Assembly (NCBI GenBank): GCA_038373885.1
Contig: JAWZYV010013274.1
Coordinates: 930,001 to 994,000 of the forward strand
DNA: 64,000 bases
Direction of reading: 5' to 3'
DNA from: Cheiracanthium punctorium
Lineage: Eukaryota > Arthropoda > Arachnida > Araneae > Cheiracanthiidae
The position numbers and the translations under genes were made by a program. Shown here piece after piece: positions 46,713 to 58,631 of this stretch; the first letter of the stretch is position 1; each line of letters starts with the position of its first letter. The notes under the pieces were generated by a model, which did no database searches, had not been told where the DNA came from, and saw only the letters and a list, made by a program, of their open reading frames with translations.

Positions 46713-47815
46713 TAGCTGAAGTACCCGTCGTTGACGGGTTAGTACTGAATGCAAATTTCTAAAAGCAAGAACTTTCGTCAGCATTGTTGGAGTACACAGA
46801 ATGGATGTAGTATGTTGCCAAAGTAAAGAAAGCGCAATTATAATTTTTATGTATTGTTAAAATATTACAGGTTAGAGAGTAACTAAGTAATATCATTTCA
46901 TTCGCTTTAGTCGTAATTATGGGATGCGCGAACGAATATTTGCACATATTCAAATAATTTTCGCAAAATCTCAAAATCTAATCAACATTTTTGAAAAATT
47001 GGAAGCCTAGAATTTAAGTTGAGTGACAACCTATCCTGTCACCCAATTTTGTTTAATTCCCTGCTGTCTTTATTTCGTGATGCTAGAACAAACATTTTAG
47101 CATTCACAAAATCTCAAAATGTAATAAAATATTTTAAAAATTCAACACCTATAAATTAAGATTAGCAACTACCTATCATATCACCAAATTTCGTATTAGT
47201 CGTTATTACGCGATGCTTGAAAAAATATAACCGCATTTTGGGAGAATTTTCACAAAATCTCAAAATCTAATAAAAAGTTTAAAAAATTGGACACCTATAC
47301 TTTATGTCGAACAACAACCTATCATGTGACCAAATTTCATATCATTCGCTTTAGTCGTTATTAAGTAATGTGTGAACAAAAATTCACTCAGTTTGAAACG
47401 ATTTTCGCAAAATCCCAAAATCTGATCGGTTTTTTTAGATGCTTATAGTTTAAGGTGACCACCTATCATTTCAGCAAATACCATTTTTTTCCCTTTGCAG
47501 TTATTACATGATGTGCGAACACAATACGCAGTGTGAAACAATTTTCGCAAAATCTCAAAATCTAAACAAGATTTTTTTTTAATTCGACGCCTATGTTTTA
47601 AATTGAGTGACCACCTATCATGACACCTAATTTCATATCATTCGCTTCAGTCGTTTTTACGTGATGCTTGAACACAAATTTACGCAGTTTGAAAGGATTT
47701 TCGCAAAATCTCAAAATCCAATCAAGATTTTTTAAAAATTCGACGCCTATGTTTTAAGTTGAGTGACCACCTATCATGACACCCAATTTCATATCATTCG
47801 CTTCAGCCGTTTTTA
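46711..47815 (+). repeat. ~155-bp-core repeat (copy 3, 3'-truncated)
   Basis: Starts actagctgaagtacccgtcg with the acccgtc/gacgggt hairpin immediately after a TA tract. The first 250 bases are nearly identical to copy 1, followed by about six core units, and it breaks off at cagccgtttttaca near 47815 without the gacag and T-run tail. Confidence 0.8.
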
Positions 47816-49180
47816 CAGATGAAGAGGAGGGGAGGAGGGAGAATCGGAAATTGAAACGGGAATTCAATTTTCCAAATCATTTCTGCAGTGTATCTATTCC
47901 CGAGAAAATGATCGCTGACATTTTTTCTCACAACCTTGAAGTTTCATTTCTTAATTTTTTAATACGTTTTTTTGTCGTCTTAAACGAATCCACGTCATGT
48001 GATGAACTTTCAATTATAATCCAGTGAGAAAATTGAAGATGTATACTTTACTGTTCGGTCAAAAAGGAGACAAGAAACCTATCTATTACCTAATCTATTG
48101 CTGTTTTCTCGATGACTTGACGTGAACGTCCCTCTTTTTAATCTTATCCAACAATAATGCAACAAGCAAGCCCCAAATAAAAAAAAATTTATGTACTCAA
48201 AGGTTTTCATTCAGTTTTTGTAATTTAATGAACTGTGCCAGTACGTTATTTGTGTGTATAAAACATCACTTAAAATAAGCAACTTAAACTACAGTGGGGG
48301 GAGGGGAGGCAAAAACTTCTGAACACACTCATTTTCTTGTCTAATTTTTGTAACAGACTTAATTTCTCGTTTTAAAAGTATTGTGCTGCCTTTACTATCG
48401 TCAATGACAAGATACAACCTCGTGAGATACGCTCGCATTCTTAGCTCAGAGCCACTATTTCTCTCTCGTAGTAAATGGTAGTTGTGTTAACAGTAGTAAT
48501 AAACTGTCAATGACAATAAAAGTGAGTTCATTGAGGCCTTATTTTCTTTTACTTCAAGCATGTTATCACAAGGTCTGCGGAAGATTGGATGAAGCCCAAA
48601 CGGGTTTACAGCAATGCTTGCCAATCTCCAACTGTAAATCTACTATCCGGTGAAACCTCGTACAGAGACCAGGACCGGCATCTCTGCGGGTCACAGACCC
48701 CTTTTTGCTTTCAAAGTACAGAAGGTTTTCAAATCTTTGTCAATTTGCAGTTCAAGCTTTCACTGCCTGAGCAGTCACAAGTATACATTTCAGGTTAATA
48801 CTTTTTACAGCTGTTATATATATATTTTTTTTAATAAAAATATTTTTGTTGCAACATTATTTATGAATACGTTAGTTGGAAAAAATAACAATAGATATAA
48901 ATATTTTGCAATAAAAATAATAATATTCCACGTGGAATGTAGTCGAACCCAGGCAGCGCTGTTGAATATATGTACAAGGTGAGAACAAAATCGAATCTGA
49001 GAATCTATATCCAAATACGAATGCGAAGATAAGTAAAGTTGTGTATTTTGAAAAGATGATTGGTCGTTTTCAAGAAAAGATTAAACATTTTATTATCTTA
49101 TTTTGTAAACTATGAAAACGTAGAATGTAGTCTGTCCAAGCCGTTAAATATACATGCTATCACAATTTTTTTTTCATTTT
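47816..49180. other. AT-rich noncoding DNA
   Basis: A purine-rich run at about 47818-47845 follows the truncated repeat. A somewhat balanced patch at 48590-48780 is open in two frames but matches nothing recognised. Confidence 0.45.
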
Positions 49181-49182
49181 TT

Positions 49183-49235
49183 GAGAGCAGGCAACCGACC
49201 TTATAGGTTTACAGTTTTGAAAATTGCCTGCTCTC
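49183..49235. repeat. Perfect 12-bp inverted repeat hairpin
   Basis: gagagcaggcaa (49183-49194) and ttgcctgctctc (49224-49235) enclose 29 bases. Confidence 0.9.
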
Positions 49236-49364
49236 CTAATAATACCTAAGAGCCTTCCAGAATTTATAAATGTTTAAGTTTTAAGAACTTCTCGTGAAAT
49301 TGGTTCAGTCCATGCCAAAAAGATGTAGAGCCGTAATTAAAGCAAAAGACTGGCCCATAAAATA

Positions 49365-49530
49365 CAGCCGAATCCGCTAAACGGAATATCGGTTAAAGGA
49401 CTATCTCGCTTATTGTAATAAGTTTTCAATGTACCGAACCGTAATAATTAGTCAATGTGATCCCGGATAATGGAACATCACTTTTATTAGATAGTTGCAA
49501 ATTGAGTATTCTATTAAGCGGGTTTGACTG
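49365..49530. mobile_element. Tigger-like MITE, 166 bp
   Basis: The ends cagccgaatccgctaaacgg and the reverse complement of the right end (cagtcaaacccgcttaatag) are TIRs of the Tigger type, with aatat-type extension. TA precedes the left end; the right flank is CA, so the target duplication is worn. Confidence 0.65.
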
Positions 49531-49534
49531 CATT

Positions 49535-50480
49535 AATGTTCAAACACATTAAAACTATGTAATTTTCAAAACGGATGGCATTTAATTTTTGATTTATTCT
49601 ACTACATAAACTACGTTACTCTATATTGTGTTACTCTGTACATACTACATACTGTATTCCTGTTTTTAGACAGCTGTGCTACGAAAAATTCTTACGATAT
49701 TAAAAAAATATATATTTATAGTAACAGATTTGAAATCATCATAGAAAAATACATCAGAATTACTAAAATAATAATAATGCATTTAAGATAGTGTGATAAT
49801 TTTATGACGAAAAACTACATTGCAAATTAGGCAAAAATAAAAGAAATTAATGTGTTCAGGATATTTTGCCATCACTGAACATTTACATCATCAGTCTCGT
49901 GTTCGTACAAGAAAAGTCTGAAACGATTCCCCAACTTTTCAAGAATCAATAAAACGTGCATAAGGTTTTCAAGGGTTTATTAAGATTTATTTTCGCGATT
50001 AGGCCTCATAATATGTAATACTTTTATTTTACTAACAGTGGTGTTAAAAAAAGTATTGAAAATTGTATTTGAATGTTTTTTGGAAAATTCATGGCTCATC
50101 TGATTTCTGAAACTTCCGATTCATACGCATAAAGTAACTTGATTCCCGAAAGCTGATTTGCCAAAGCAGGAAAGGATTAATCACTGCTGCCAACATGATT
50201 TCGAAAATTTCGAAAATATAATTAAAAGATTTTGCATTCTTCTCAAACTTTTACACCCAAGAGCTTAAAATTTTATAAAACCGGAAGGATTCACATTTTA
50301 GGAGGATATACACCACTTCGTAACCTTAAAAGAACAGAACAATTTTCGTCGGCTGCCGCGTTTTCCCAAGACTGTGCCCAGATGGATCCAGTTTGTTTTA
50401 AACGTAATTACCAAATTAAAATTTCAAGACTTCTCCGCAGGAGCCAGTCTAATTTAATTCGCTGGGTGCGCTGCGCGAGC
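49535..50480. other. AT-rich noncoding DNA
   Basis: Nothing recognised. Confidence 0.5.
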
Positions 50481-50499
50481 GCGCGCGCGTTCATTATTA

Positions 50500-50930
50500 A
50501 TAAGTGAATTTCATTTGCTTCAAAATTCATTATTTCGGCGTCTCTCGGCAAAGCGGCTGTAAAATTTCAAAAGTGTACTCCACTCATAATTAATTCCACA
50601 AACAAATCAATTATCAGGCCAATCAATTATTCGCCTTTGGCAGAAAAGTGGAAGACATTTCCTCCTGGAGGAAAGATATACATTTCTCCTAAAACTTCCT
50701 TTCCGGGGCATTTGAAAGTTACGTGTAAATTGCACGCCCGCTTTCGGTAAATAACAATAAAAAATTAATAGCAGCCGGTTTAAAAACGGATATCTGAACG
50801 CTTAGATCGCTTTGAGCCGGTTGTTTCTTAATTTTTATCTTTAGAAATTAGTTGCGCGCACCGAAAAATTGTCCTAATTTAATTAAAGCGAGCAAAGGAT
50901 GTCTTACTTTGCGATTCTAAAGTAGTTAAG
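50500..50930. promoter_or_regulatory. Candidate conserved noncoding element
   Basis: Balanced composition with a gcgcgagcgcgcgcgcg run just before it, dense AATTA/TAATTA cores (caattatcaggccaatcaat near 50610), gaggaaa/tttcctcc pairs near 50662 and a tttaattaaagcg near 50880. No open frame extends through it. Its right part is the founder-like unit of the tandem array that follows. Regulatory function is an inference from appearance only. Confidence 0.3.
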
Positions 50931-52189
50931 CTTTGTTAAGATTTGGATAACCTTGTCTCTCTAGTTAAAATGTAACAGTTTATAAAACAAGCCAGATAAT
51001 TCAACATCTTTGAATTGGTTCTGTCTGAACACCTCTTAAGTTTCATTATTCCAGAAAGTTTTAGAACTTAGTTGCATCATTTTATTAAAGCAAAAGCGTT
51101 TAAATACAGCAACTCAAACAATTAAACATTAATTTTAACATTTAAATAAAAGCACCCTCTGTACGATGCTATATAGATTAATATTATTCGTACTATTGCT
51201 GATATGTTATTTAAATGTAAATTACATTTTCTAAAAGTCTTAGAGTAATGTATTTCATGTGCTTACTCTACAGTTGCTTTTGGCAATAACAAATAGTAAT
51301 TTGGAATAGCAATGAAAAATTAATAGCAGCCAATGAAAAACGAATATCTGAACACTAGATTGCTTAGAGCCGGTTGTTTTTTAGTTTCTTTCGAAATTCA
51401 TCACACGCATCTGAAAATTGTCTTAATTTAATTAAAATAACTAAAAGACAGTTTATTTTGCGATTCTAAAAATATTAAGCTTTGTTAAGATTTGGATATT
51501 CTCTTCTGTCCTAAAATGTAGCAGTTTATAAAACAAACTAGGTAATTCAAAATTCAGATATTTGAAGACTAGTTTACTTTAAGCCGGCTGTTTCTTAATC
51601 TGATTCTTTTGAAATCTATTGAAAGCAACGAAAAGTTTTCTAAACTTATTCAAGCATAAATAAGATGGTTTACTTTACGACTCCCAAGTAGTTAAATATT
51701 TTAAGACATTATAATATTCTGCCTGTTGTAAAATGTAACAGTTTATAAATCAAGTGAGGTAATTCTGTAGCTTCGAATTGATTTTTTCCGAATACCTCTT
51801 AAGTTTTATTGTTCGAAAAATGTTTAGAATTTATGTTACATTTCATTTAAGTAAAAGTCTTAGATTTTCAAATAGCATTATAATGAAATTTATAGAATTT
51901 TAAAAAGAACGTCTTAACACTATCCTCATTTTTTCTTTGCTTCTTTGAAATCTGCTAGAAATATAATAACTTTTTAATTTTTAAATAACTATGTAAGACT
52001 TGTATATGTCGTTTTGTGAAATGTAACATATCATAAACAAGCAGGAAATTTAAGAGGCTAAAATTGAGATTCTGTGGAAAACTTCTTCCGAAATAATATT
52101 AATTTTACAATTCAAGAATGTTTTAGAATTCAGCTATGACAATTTATTTAAATGGCTTAGAATTAACTGTCACAACATTTTCTAAATTT

Positions 52190-52545
52190 TACTGTCGTTG
52201 TTGTTCTCGTGTCCATGGATAGATGACAAATAATAATGGAAAGATGGGTACCATTGCCCCCGATGGGGGGTTGAACTTCTACTAGTTGGTCCCTAATTTT
52301 GAACCGATTCCAGATGAGGGACCAACCCCCACCTGAAATCGACACACCCCCACAGGTATCGTTAAACAACTTGGAGGACATTGGAGCCACGACGGATTTT
52401 GGTGCACCAGCTCCCATTAGCGTACACGGTTCCACAGCGGACGAGCCGAGAGGGAGATGACCCTCCCAAGCACTGTATGCTGCTTCACTTGCCGTTTTCT
52501 TATGGGAACGAAATTTAGCCCCAGACCACTGTGGGACTCTAAATT
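52190..52545 (-). repeat. SINE family A (reversed copy)
   Basis: On the minus strand: ttcccataagaaaacgg, gcttgggagggtcatctcc, tgtacgctaatgggagctgg, gtggctccaatgtcctccaag, gatttcaggtgggggttgg, aaattagggacc. Same block order as 18178-18560, GC-richer and likely younger. Confidence 0.75.
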
Positions 52546-52649
52546 TCATTAACTATTACTAATATGTTGTTATCAGTATTACTAATATATTGCTATCATT
52601 ATGATATTTAAATCTATTTTAAAAGTACGCTTTCCCAGAAATTTTTCCA

Positions 52650-52885
52650 AAAGAATGTGTTTCATGTTAAAGCCAGCCGCCATGAGGGGTACCTGCCTAC
52701 GGATGGGTGGGTGCTTTGAGCGGAGCATTCTAAAGCATATTCTAAAATACTGCTTCTGGAGAAAACCGCCACAAACTTCCGACCGTTTGATCGGCAGCCG
52801 CGCGGAAAGCCCGAAGGCGGGACTTTCACACTTCAACCATTTACCATATTGAATGTCTTACCCACTCGGCATCGTGGGCAGGAAT
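52650..52885 (-). repeat. SINE family B (reversed copy)
   Basis: On the minus strand the tRNA-like head (cgatgccgagtgggtaagac) is near 52870, followed by ggtaaatggttgaagtgtga, a B-box region, and a body with ccgctcaaagcaccc and ggcaggtacccc matching 29905-30135. Confidence 0.7.
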
Positions 52886-53014
52886 GTTTATAATGCATAA
52901 TTTTCAGAATTGCTTTGGTAAGCAATGAAAATTATTATTAGTTTGTTAAAAGCGGATGTCTGAAGACCAAATATCTTCTAAACTTTCTTTTAGTGAAATC
53001 GTGGAGGAATAGAA

Positions 53015-53645
53015 AACTTTTTTAATTGAATACATCTATGCAAAATAAAATATTGTTACTTGATAACATGTATCAACTATTTATGATTGGAGAGAAAAAC
53101 TTTTAAAATCTCGTATAAACTACAAATTAAAAAAAATTCTTATTAATACCATTCTTATTGCTAATATACTAGATACGCACATTAGGGAATATCAATCAAA
53201 CCTTGGAATTTTCATTGCAATTTCTATTATACTGTCTTACTGCAACTGAATTATATATCTCGAAAACATTTTTGCCAACATTATCTGTGTGCATTACTTG
53301 TCTCTTCCTAAAATAACATGTTATTGTTGCATCTCATACTTCGCTCAAGCGTGAAAATGGAGAGTTTCTTCAACAGAAACAAAAATAGAATCTCCTTCTT
53401 TTCTTGACATTTATCTTCGTGTTTATGTATTTATCTGTGATGTGATATGGAAAACAAGTGTAAATATTTATTGAGAATTTAGATGTATTGAATTTATTTA
53501 TTTATATTACGTTAGTAAATTCAAATTTCTTTCATTCCCTCAACGTTAATATTCAGGTGTATATTCGATGGGGTAAAAATCAAAATTATATTTTATATTT
53601 CAGCATTTGTATTGGGGAAAAAAAGGTAAGTCTGTTTCTTTATTT
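53015..53645. other. AT-rich noncoding DNA
   Basis: Nothing recognised. Confidence 0.5.
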
Positions 53646-53648
53646 AAC

Positions 53649-53875
53649 GTATACACACGCTTAAAAATTTGATGCAACATTTCACCAAAACATGGTACTA
53701 GAAAAATAGGCTCCATAAGCTGATGAAACCTAGTTTCAAAATATGGTGCTTCATCAAAGTATGGTTAAATCTAAGAGATAATGTTGGAACAAGGTTTCAC
53801 CATCTTATAGGGCCAATTTTCTAGTACCACGTTTTGGTAAAATGTTGCACAAAATTTTTAAGAATTTCGTATACG
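53649..53875. mobile_element. Foldback MITE, ~227 bp
   Basis: The left arm (cgtatac, cttaaaaattt, tgcaacattt, accaaaac, tggtactagaaaa, gaaacct) pairs with the right arm over about 90 bases with few mismatches. The middle is also partly self-complementary. No coding frame. Confidence 0.85.
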
Positions 53876-53879
53876 AAAT

Positions 53880-55220
53880 TAGCTTCAAGCAATTCAAAGC
53901 GATTATTTTTATGATGCATGCACAATAATTGCCAAAGGAAGCAATATCGCTTCTAAGTTGAACCTAAATCCATCATTTTCGAAAAAAATTTCATACTTCA
54001 TAGCTTCATCAGTAGTAAGTAATCTACTGACGATTCACAGGCGTATGAAATTCCTATTGGCTGGAATCCTTAAACTGATCAGGATTACATGATACAAAAC
54101 ATGTCCAGAGGTACACATGAAAAAGTACTTGCAGCACAACTTGCTTGCAAAAGTAACGCCAGTACACAGTGATGCGAGTTCCAAGCACTAGAATTTTCAA
54201 GCACAGTCTTAAAAGTGCGTGGGACAGAGTCTCACAAGCATATGTTCTGTAAATTTTCAACACTGTGTTATAAATGTACAGCGATTTCTTTTTTATCCAA
54301 ATACGTAAGTTTACAACACAATGATATAAAATTACAAGCTTTTGAATAAGAAACCCAAGCTAATGCCACTGGAAATACAATCTTTGTCTACACTCGTAAC
54401 GCGATCGCTTTTAAAAGCAAACCCCGCTTCCGTCAACTATCAACTTCTGCATTCCCAAATTGGCATTTTTCTACACTGGACCACAATCTCATACCTCTCA
54501 TAAGGTTAACTAATAAGGTTAAACATGCAGCTTTTTGTGTTACTTTATGAAAGGAAATTTTCCCCTTCACAACTGAAAAGATTTTGTATAACTATATTGG
54601 ATTTAAATGCAAAAATTTTTAAACTTTTTTGAGATTTGTCTTTTTTATATAAAGGTGAGGTAAAGTGGGTCAAAGAGAGGGAAAAATATTACACTTTATC
54701 AAATTTTACTTATTTCCTGTCACGACTTACAAATTATTCAAATTTAAAAATACTATGGTCAGGATTGTTAGCTTGTAGTTAAACAATGTAATCTGAAATC
54801 TCATTATTGCAGATTAAAGTAGGGTAAAATTAGTGAGTTCTTTTCTCACTAAAGGCTTTTCATGTAAGTCTGTATTCAGGTATTTCTTTTTGAACAAAAA
54901 TGTAAATAGTTTGTTTTTAAATGGTTTTTCTTTTTTATCCTATATTTTTACGCATTAGTATTCAACATTTACGCTCATTAAAAATTTTACTAGCAGCATT
55001 TGAAAACATTTTATCAATTAAGCCTAATTACATGTCTGTTTTTCCATTGCATGGGGGGGGGGGATTTGATTCTAACGTTTTTCTAATAATAAGCTGTTTA
55101 GACCTTTCTAAATTGAAAATAATAGAAGAATTTCTCAGAATTTCCGGATTGCATTATTTTTTTAAAGATTTTTGGAGACATAAGAAAAAACATGGATTCA
55201 TATAAGCAGATAAACACTAA
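53880..55220. other. AT-rich noncoding DNA, possible worn TIR pair
   Basis: ggtgaggtaaagtgggtcaa near 54651 resembles the reverse complement of ccacaccatacctcacttt near 55542-55560, so a 0.9-kb element with worn ends may lie here. A 94-codon frame at 54921-55205 matches nothing recognised. Confidence 0.35.
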
Positions 55221-55222
55221 TG

Positions 55223-55399
55223 CAGTAAAATCTTGATACAACGATAGATAAGGAACCCGATAAAATTATCGTTCTAGAGGGATGCATCGTTATATCGAGG
55301 GGAGATTATGTTGAATGGAAATTCCACGGGACCACAAAATTTTATCGTTCTAGAGAGACTTATCGTTGTAGCGAGTATCGTTATAGCGATGTTTTACTG
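55223..55399. mobile_element. Tigger-like MITE, 177 bp
   Basis: The ends cagtaaaatcttgatacaac and the reverse complement of the right end (cagtaaaacatcgctataac) are TIRs. Internal boxes tatcgttctagagg and ttatcgttctagagag form a direct repeat, each followed by a cgttatatcg- or cgttgtagcg-type box. Style is that of Tigger/pogo MITEs. Confidence 0.75.
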
Positions 55400-55597
55400 C
55401 ATTATGTCTCTAAAGAGCTTTTTAATGAATATAAATCTTGCCAACTAATATCTGAAAACATAGAAAAAAAAAAGAGAATACCATTTAAAATTTACGTGTC
55501 ATTTATATTTTTCATAAAAATGAAATATCTACGCATGTTACCACACCATACCTCACTTTGATTTTCGTTTTCACCGCCAATGTAGTTTTGAATCAAA

Positions 55598-56130
55598 TGG
55601 AATATCCAAACTGGTCACGCCGAGCATTTCAGTCTTTTTCCGGTTTCATAATAAAGTAAAATCAATCACCGCAGATTTCAGAAAACTTTTTCGCCCCTCG
55701 TTTAATCCAATGTTTGTACTTCTACATCACAAAACTCGTCACGTTCCATCTCGTTTGGAGAAAGAGGGAAAAAGAAAGGGGGAAATAACACAAAAGGGGA
55801 AAAGTACGAACTAGGCTCCGAAGAAAAATACATCTCCAAAAGCCAGAATGCTTTAGCGTGGTAGGAGGGTCGGCAACTGACAGAATCCTCATGTTAATCA
55901 AAAACACCGCCCCTGTGAACTGTATTTTTTACCAATATAAATATATCCGTGTTCTTTCTGTTGTGAATTTTTGCTTTTTTTAAGCCGAATCTGCAGACGT
56001 GATGTCCAGAAACAACGAGGATTATGCTCGCAAAAATTCGAATCGAATTGCTATTCTCTGCAAACTCGGATGATTGTGTACCATGGTTGAAAGAATAAAA
56101 TGTTATTTTAAATATGTTTTTTGTAAGGTT
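55598..56130 (+). repeat. Segmental tandem duplication, copy 1
   Basis: Aligns collinearly with 56838-57330: atatccaaactggtcacgc, cataataaagtaaaatcaat, ttgtacttctacatc, aactcgtcacgtt, ctcatgttaatcaaaa, tgtgaactgtattt, gtgatgtccagaaacaacg. The copies have diverged and both lack long frames. Confidence 0.85.
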
Positions 56131-56134
56131 TGGA

Positions 56135-56835
56135 TAAGGTTTGAAACTTTAAAAAAGTTTTATTTGTGTATCTTAAATTTTAACTTTTTCAGTTTGTATA
56201 AACCAGATTTTACTGTAGTTTTAAAAATCAGTAAACTACAATATTAATCATATAAAAACACAGAACTTTTTCTTGGTAAAATAACATAATTATTTTTTAT
56301 TGTTGAACTATTTATAGCAAAAGATATTACCTGAAATTAAAATAAAACTTCTATTTTTAATTTACGGAGAGTACATTTGAATTAATTTTTTAGATTTGTT
56401 CGTGCAAAGAAATAGTTTAAAATATAAAACGTTTCCCTTTGCTATAATGCTTTATTTTTTAAAAAAGCTTAAAGCAATTTAGTAGGCTAAATATTTGTTA
56501 AAACAGATTCAGTAAGATTTTGAAGAAGTCACAAATTTTATTTCAAGATCCTTAAATTTGAAATTCATTGATTTAAACAAAACACTTCTATACAAATACA
56601 AAAATATACATTTGTGTTTACAATTAAATAGAGCTAGAAAAAAAAATCTCATCATACTGTCTGTAGTACGGTGTCTTTCTTTTCAAACTGGCGTCATAAT
56701 ATTCTGTTACTGATTGTTTATATACCAGTATTTATGTGTGTCTAGATTTTAATTAAATAAAAAATAATTAATTTTTTTTAATATTCAGAGAAAAGAATTT
56801 TTTAAGAATTCTTTTCAACCCAGTTTAATTCAATA
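56135..56835. other. AT-rich spacer between duplicated blocks
   Basis: Nothing recognised. Confidence 0.5.
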
Positions 56836-56837
56836 CA

Positions 56838-57330
56838 GACGCAATATCCAAACTGGTCACGCTGGCGCTCGTCAATCTTTTCCGTTTTCATAATAAAGTA
56901 AAATCAATCACCACAGATTTCAGGAAAACTTTTTCGTCCCTCGTTTAATTCAGTGTTTGTACTTCTACATCGCCAAACTCGTCACGTTTTATCTCGTTTG
57001 GAAAAAGAATGAAAATAGAGGGAAAATAACTCAAAAGGGAAAAGTAGGAAAGGGGCCCCCGAATAAAAATACTTCTTCAAAGCGAAAATATTTAAGAGTG
57101 GGCTCCGCAACTGACAAAAATCTCATGTTAATCAAAACGCTACCTCTGTGAACTGTATTTGTTACCAATATTTTATAAATATATCTTCTTGAAGCTTTTT
57201 TTTTGTCGAGTTTGCACATGTGATGTCCAGAAACAACGCATATTATGCTTACAGATATTCAAATCGAATTCTGCAAACTCGATGTTTGAATTTCAGGATT
57301 GAAAGAATAAAATTTTATTTTACATATGGT
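56838..57330 (+). repeat. Segmental tandem duplication, copy 2
   Basis: Collinear with 55598-56130, about 1.24 kb downstream. It keeps the same ordered blocks and differs by many substitutions and small indels. Confidence 0.85.
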
Positions 57331-57639
57331 TTTCTTTGGAGGTTTCGAACAATATTCAAAATACTTTTTCTCTGGAGGCATAGCTTTCAGTTTTTGAAGT
57401 CATATCTACTTGTTTCGATATTAACTCAATAAATATAAACCATATTCTGTTATAACTTGTAGAGCTGTATTCAAGAATTGTTTGAAGCATAATCATTCAC
57501 CACTTACTTCTGTAATTTAAACTAGATATTGAATTAAACTGCAGAATTTTAAGCTACTTTAACGTAAATATGTAGTATACAGGTTCTCTCAAAAACATTG
57601 ACTTCGACTTTTATTCCTTAAATGCTGATATCTATCTTT

Positions 57640-58622
57640 ATAAATAAAACAGACTGTAAAATGTTAGTCCGTTAGTCAATTTGTCTGTGTCTCGCGTAGC
57701 TCCTAGACGGGTGATCTTAGACCTACCAAATTTTGTATGGAAATTCTCCAACACGGGTCCCGACATACCTCGAAGAGATTTTTTCGAAATTCGAATTATT
57801 TTAGGAGATATCAATAAAGAACGTGTCGCAAAAGGCTAATTTTTTATCTCCGCCATTTATCAATTGTAACACTGCAGTGGAAAAGCGAGGATTTAGCATA
57901 TCTAGGTTGCCATATTTGGCAAGTTTATTAAATGATTCAGACTCAAAGTGAAAATAAAAGTCTAAAGTAAAAATAAAAGAATAACGATTTTTTTTAGATT
58001 ATTTGTAAGGTTATTTTTTAATTAAAACATCGTGCGCATGTGAAATCAGAGCAGGAATGAAATTTTTTATACTCAAAAGAAAAATAGTATTTGGAAATTT
58101 TCAGACTAAAACATGCAACTTTTTAATTTGGCGAAAAATAAAATGGTTGATATACGATTTTGAGAATATGTGATTCTAGCGCTTGGCGCAATTTATCGCC
58201 TGCTTCTGCTACTTGGATTATGAATACACCTAAATGAGTTTTTGAAACTTTATTTCAGTTCGAATTGTGCATTTTTCTGCGCAGCTTTCTCCCATCTATT
58301 TCTTATGTATTACATCCAGAAAAAGGATGTTAGAAATATCAATTTTAATTGTATTTAATCACCCTCATGAATAATGATATACTTTCCAACTTAATGAAAT
58401 AAGGAAAGAAAATAGGGAAGACCCATGGATTATAATACGCTTTTAATACATAGCACTTTAGTGCGTATTTAAAATCTGAAAGTGTTTCAGATTTTTCTCA
58501 CTTTTTTTTCTTTCCCTTTTTTGATAAAGGCCAATATATCCAGAAGCTCTTCAGAGTTAATATAGGACGACAATAAGTTGTTCCTCTTTGTATGTTTTTA
58601 TGTAGGCGGCTAGTATATAATA
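57640..58622 (-). repeat. Element C, minus copy of head-to-head pair
   Basis: On the minus strand it starts tactagccgcc near 58622 and ends ...gagacacagacaaattgac...ttttatttataaagat at 57640. It is an inverted repeat of 58925-59890 along its length (shared: gtagctcc, gacctaccaaattttgta, aacgtgtcgcaaaagg, catatctaggttgccatatt, gaagctcttca). It lacks about 130 bases present next to the start of the plus copy. Confidence 0.8.
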
Positions 58623-58631
58623 AACTAGCCG

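Larger units (their letters stand above)
50755..53010. repeat. Decayed local tandem array, units of a few hundred bp
   Basis: The block order aaaattaatagcagcc, cggatatctgaac, gagccggttgttt, taatttaattaaa, gcgattctaaa, ttaagctttgttaagatttgg, aaatgtaacagtttataaaac occurs at 50755-51110 and again at 51310-51560. It appears more worn at 51560-51880 (gccggctgtttct, aaatgtaacagtttataaat) and at 51925-52160 (aaatgtaacatatcataaac). A start of another unit is near 52925 (gcggatgtctgaaga). Two SINEs interrupt the array. Confidence 0.75.
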
